Of a DNA stretch of 64,000 nt, positions 61,584-64,000 are shown piece by piece (position 1 is the first letter of the stretch; the number at the start of each line of letters is the position of its first letter). The stretch is from Anseranas semipalmata (taxonomy: Eukaryota > Chordata > Aves > Anseriformes > Anseranatidae): positions 396,363 through 460,362 of the forward strand of contig VXAA01004386.1 in the NCBI GenBank assembly GCA_013399115.1, given 5' to 3'. Under the pieces are notes generated by a model. That model ran no database searches. It was not told the origin of the DNA and saw only the letters and a list, made by a program, of their open reading frames with translations. The position numbers were made by a program, and so were the translations under genes.

Positions 61584-64000
61584 CTGGAACAGAGCAAGGA
61601 AGAAAATTAAACATTTATGCACAAAGTTCTGAACATTCAGAACAAGATTTCTGCTGTCGTAGAAACGGTGCCTTCTCTTGTGTTTTGAGATTTATTTAGT
61701 TTTTTTTTCTTGTTCCCTTGATGAAAAGCATCTTATTTCAGTTTGAGAAAGAACATACTGTTGGGCTCTAATCTAGTTTTCCACTGTAAATATGTACAGA
61801 TGTAAACATCTGAATTGAAACTTAACAGTTGCACATTTCCTACTGTGCTGCCGAGGAGAAATAACTGGCTTTCATCCTTTTCTGTTTGGCCAGCTCAGTA
61901 GCTTTAGCTTCATCAAGCTTGTATTCTTCCAGTTTTAAAAAGAAAGGTCTGATTAAAATAAAGGTGAAACAAAGCCTGATACTTAGTTCCCTTCTCCTCG
62001 TTACTACAGATTTTATTTAAAAGACCGTTGATAAATATATTGCATTGACAAGTGTTTTTCAAATTCAGGTTCAAAGTACTCTACTGTTGTATTACCACCC
62101 AACCTGTTTTTTTTTTTTTTTTCCATCAGAAAGACAAGAAAATAATAAGGGTAGTCTCAACTTGGTCCTCTTTCTTTGCTGGAAAGGTCAAATGTCTGCT
62201 GTGTTATTGCATGCTGTTCTCCTCCTGTTTTGTACTGTCACTGGCTTCGGCCCTGGAGCTCTGACCAGGGCAATACTCTCCTTAATATCAACAGGATTCT
62301 TTCACTTTTACCAAAACACCACCAAAGGGCAATGGGGAGGGCTGCTAGGTTTTGAACTGCAGGATAGGGCCCTTGTGTACCAAGGTGATAGATAACTGAA
62401 ATACAGAGAAAAAAAGGTTCCCTTTCACCACAATTGCAGGGTCACCCCAAAGCTGTGAATTATACTGGAATACAGCCACCTCACTGATGTAGTCCTACCC
62501 TTCGGACTACTGAAACCACCAGTGTTTTAGAGTCTGCCAAAGTTAGAGCCTGATAGGTGTCAGCTATGAGAAGGGCTCCTTTCAAATCTGTAGAAACCTC
62601 CTTCACACCCATGATTTTGTGTCTTGCTGAACGTAGATCATTCTTTCCAGGCAGTCACCCAAGACCTCTTTTCATTTTGAAGAAGTCAATGTACACTTGC
62701 TCTACTCTCACTAATTCATGTAATTAGTCAGCAGAAAATTTTAGGAAAGAAATGGAAGGAAGGAGGTCCACAGTATCACTTGATGCCAGGCTAGCATGAT
62801 CTGAATCACCCATGTTCTAGCTCATAATTCATTATCCAGCCAGACAATATAATGAAGACCAGACAGCTAATCAGTAAGAGATGCCATCTACAGGACAGCC
62901 AGCAAGAAACAGTATGAGGAACAGAGGTGTGCCTTTTCATATAGCAACTGTTGTGGGTCACAGATGACAGTCAGAAGACCCTACAGCCAATGTGGCTAAA
63001 TCTTGACAGTTGGAGGAGCAATGGCCAGATTGAACTGCATTTTGGTTTTGTCTTTAAAGCAAAACCAACCTGGCAAGACACTCAGAACCTATATACAAGA
63101 TTTAAAACCTATATACAATTTCAATCTACTTTATATTGAAATAACATCTGTCTGTGCAACACCACTGCAAGGCCACGAGAAAGAGATCCTGTGTTCAAAG
63201 CTGCTACGTGGTTCTATTTGTGCATCTGGAAGTGAGGAAGAAATGAATTCTTAACAAAAAAAAAAAAAGACAAAGAAAAATATCACAGAAAAAAAAAAGA
63301 TAAGGTTTTAGAAGGAAAAAAGAGAAGTAACAGGATCAATTCAAAATATAATCCCATAATTTTTGTATCCCCCATGTTTTTGCAGACTTTATGAAGGTCA
63401 TTACAGTGAGGCATTCTAATAGATCCATTAATCCAAATTTGGTAGCTTATTTCGCTAATGATCAATTGGATGAACAAGACTTTTTTTTTTTTTTTTTTAA
63501 AGATACTTTTGTAAGACATATCTGTGTCTCAGTTTGTATTAAGGAAAACTCAACTGCTGACTTAAGAAGTTTCCTCACAGAAAGCCTACCAAACTATTAC
63601 CACACTATGGCATGTGTCACAACCTGAGAATCTTCTCAAACAGAGATCGAGGCAACTATAGCAGCAAGGTTAAATACCTTCTACCCTACTGCTGAGTACT
63701 TACTTCTAAAGTCCAAAAAGAGCTCAGTCTAACATCAACAGCAGTAACCTGTCCTGGGTACAAAATGGAGGACTTAAGCAGCTGTCACCCTTAACATTTC
63801 TGAGTTCAAGTGCTACCCTGGTAATTGCGAGGAACTCTTCACAATGCTCAGAGTAACCCAGGAGTGTATTCAGGAAAATATGGAAAACACCACATGAATC
63901 AGCTAAGTCAGTCTGCACGTCATTCTTCTTCAAAATTGGTTAAGACCTTTTCATGGGGCTGAGCCACCACACAGCTCTAAACCAAAGCACCAACAAAAGC
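61584..64000 (-). other. CREB5: CREB5 intron upstream of the His-rich exon (partial)
   Basis: The pyrimidine-rich acceptor (TTCTTCCTTGCTCTGTTCCAG region) lies just above 61583. The rest is AT-rich with T/A tracts (62107-62122, 63256-63268, 63481-63498) and a 13-base repeat at 63086-63098 and 63106-63118. I found no preceding CREB5 exon, so it lies beyond the window. Confidence 0.75.

Larger units (their letters stand above)
47086..64000 (-). other. CREB5: CREB5 gene, 3' portion (3' UTR, four coding exons, introns)
   Basis: CREB5 (CRE-BPa) is a bZIP transcription factor of the ATF2/ATF7/CREB5 group. It binds CRE/AP-1-like DNA as a homodimer or with JUN or other family members in the nucleus. 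The window holds the last 273 codons plus stop, split over four exons with consistent GT-AG junctions: 61260-61583 (phase 0 end), 55658-55885 (phase 0 end), 54888-54996 (ends one base into a codon) and 53741-53904. The histidine-rich segment and the C-terminal ...NPIL distinguish CREB5 from ATF2 and ATF7. The N-terminal C2H2 zinc finger and proline-directed phosphorylation sites are encoded upstream of the window; I did not find the preceding exon in 61584-64000. Confidence 0.85.

Noticed and set aside
61262..61699. 145-codon open frame on the + strand
   Set aside because: Antisense of the CREB5 histidine-rich exon.
63086..63118. 13-base direct repeat with 20-base period
   Set aside because: Too short and AT-rich to distinguish from chance.
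1..64000. tRNA, rRNA, CRISPR, operon or phage features
   Set aside because: None seen; gene structure, splice sites and repeat types are those of a vertebrate nuclear genome.

Overview
This is vertebrate nuclear DNA, most likely from a bird. Two recognisable genes lie tail to tail. The 3' end of TRIL is on the + strand at the left edge. The last four coding exons of CREB5 are on the - strand at the right. As I remember it, the same neighbours in the same convergent arrangement occur at human 7p15 (CREB5 then TRIL, with CPVL beyond). A bird is suggested by the short TRIL-CREB5 spacing (about 53 kb between stop codons), the scarcity of interspersed repeats with no Alu- or L1-like sequence, and remnants that look like CR1 LINEs and an avian endogenous-retrovirus LTR. 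The species cannot be named from this sequence. There is nothing prokaryotic: no operons, CRISPR arrays or IS elements.

Layout. Bases 1-366 encode the last 121 residues of TRIL (transmembrane segment and cytoplasmic tail). They are followed by a 3' UTR with three candidate poly(A) signals (904, 1471, 2642). Just past the stop codon a CpG-rich stretch holds an inverted pair of ZNF143/Staf-like motifs (371-462), an unexpected promoter-like structure. From about 2.7 kb to 39 kb the DNA is AT-rich and intergenic. It contains simple repeats, a large composite pentanucleotide array (11437-11683) interrupted by one N, a 55-base gap (16823-16877), a small CpG-rich patch (18.64-18.95 kb), a CR1-like tail (about 20.1 kb) and an old reverse-oriented CR1/L3-like remnant (about 24.0-25.0 kb). 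A degenerate solo LTR lies at about 39.0-39.6 kb. From 39.8 to 46.9 kb, immediately downstream of CREB5, there are several CpG-rich patches. One of them stops abruptly at an N (40352), and another holds a good CTCF-like core (43398). A second composite pentamer array is at 40901-40986.

CREB5. The putative long 3' UTR runs from 53740 down to about 47090 (poly(A) signal at 47112-47117). Coding exons read on the - strand are 61260-61583 (histidine-rich segment), 55658-55885 (basic region and start of the leucine zipper), 54888-54996 (rest of the zipper) and 53741-53904 (C-terminus and stop). Splice sites and phases agree at every internal junction: 108 codons, 76 codons, 36 codons plus 1 nt, then 2 nt plus 53 codons and a stop. 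Upstream exons (zinc finger and activation domain) lie beyond base 64000.

TRIL is a membrane accessory protein of TLR4/TLR3 signalling, and CREB5 is a CRE/AP-1-type bZIP transcription factor. The sequence gives no reason to think they act in one pathway; they are chromosomal neighbours. I found no convincing new protein-coding gene. The most unusual signals are regulatory or structural: the ZNF143-type pair in the TRIL 3' region, the CpG patches beyond and inside the CREB5 3' UTR, and two pentanucleotide arrays that each switch repeat unit abruptly.
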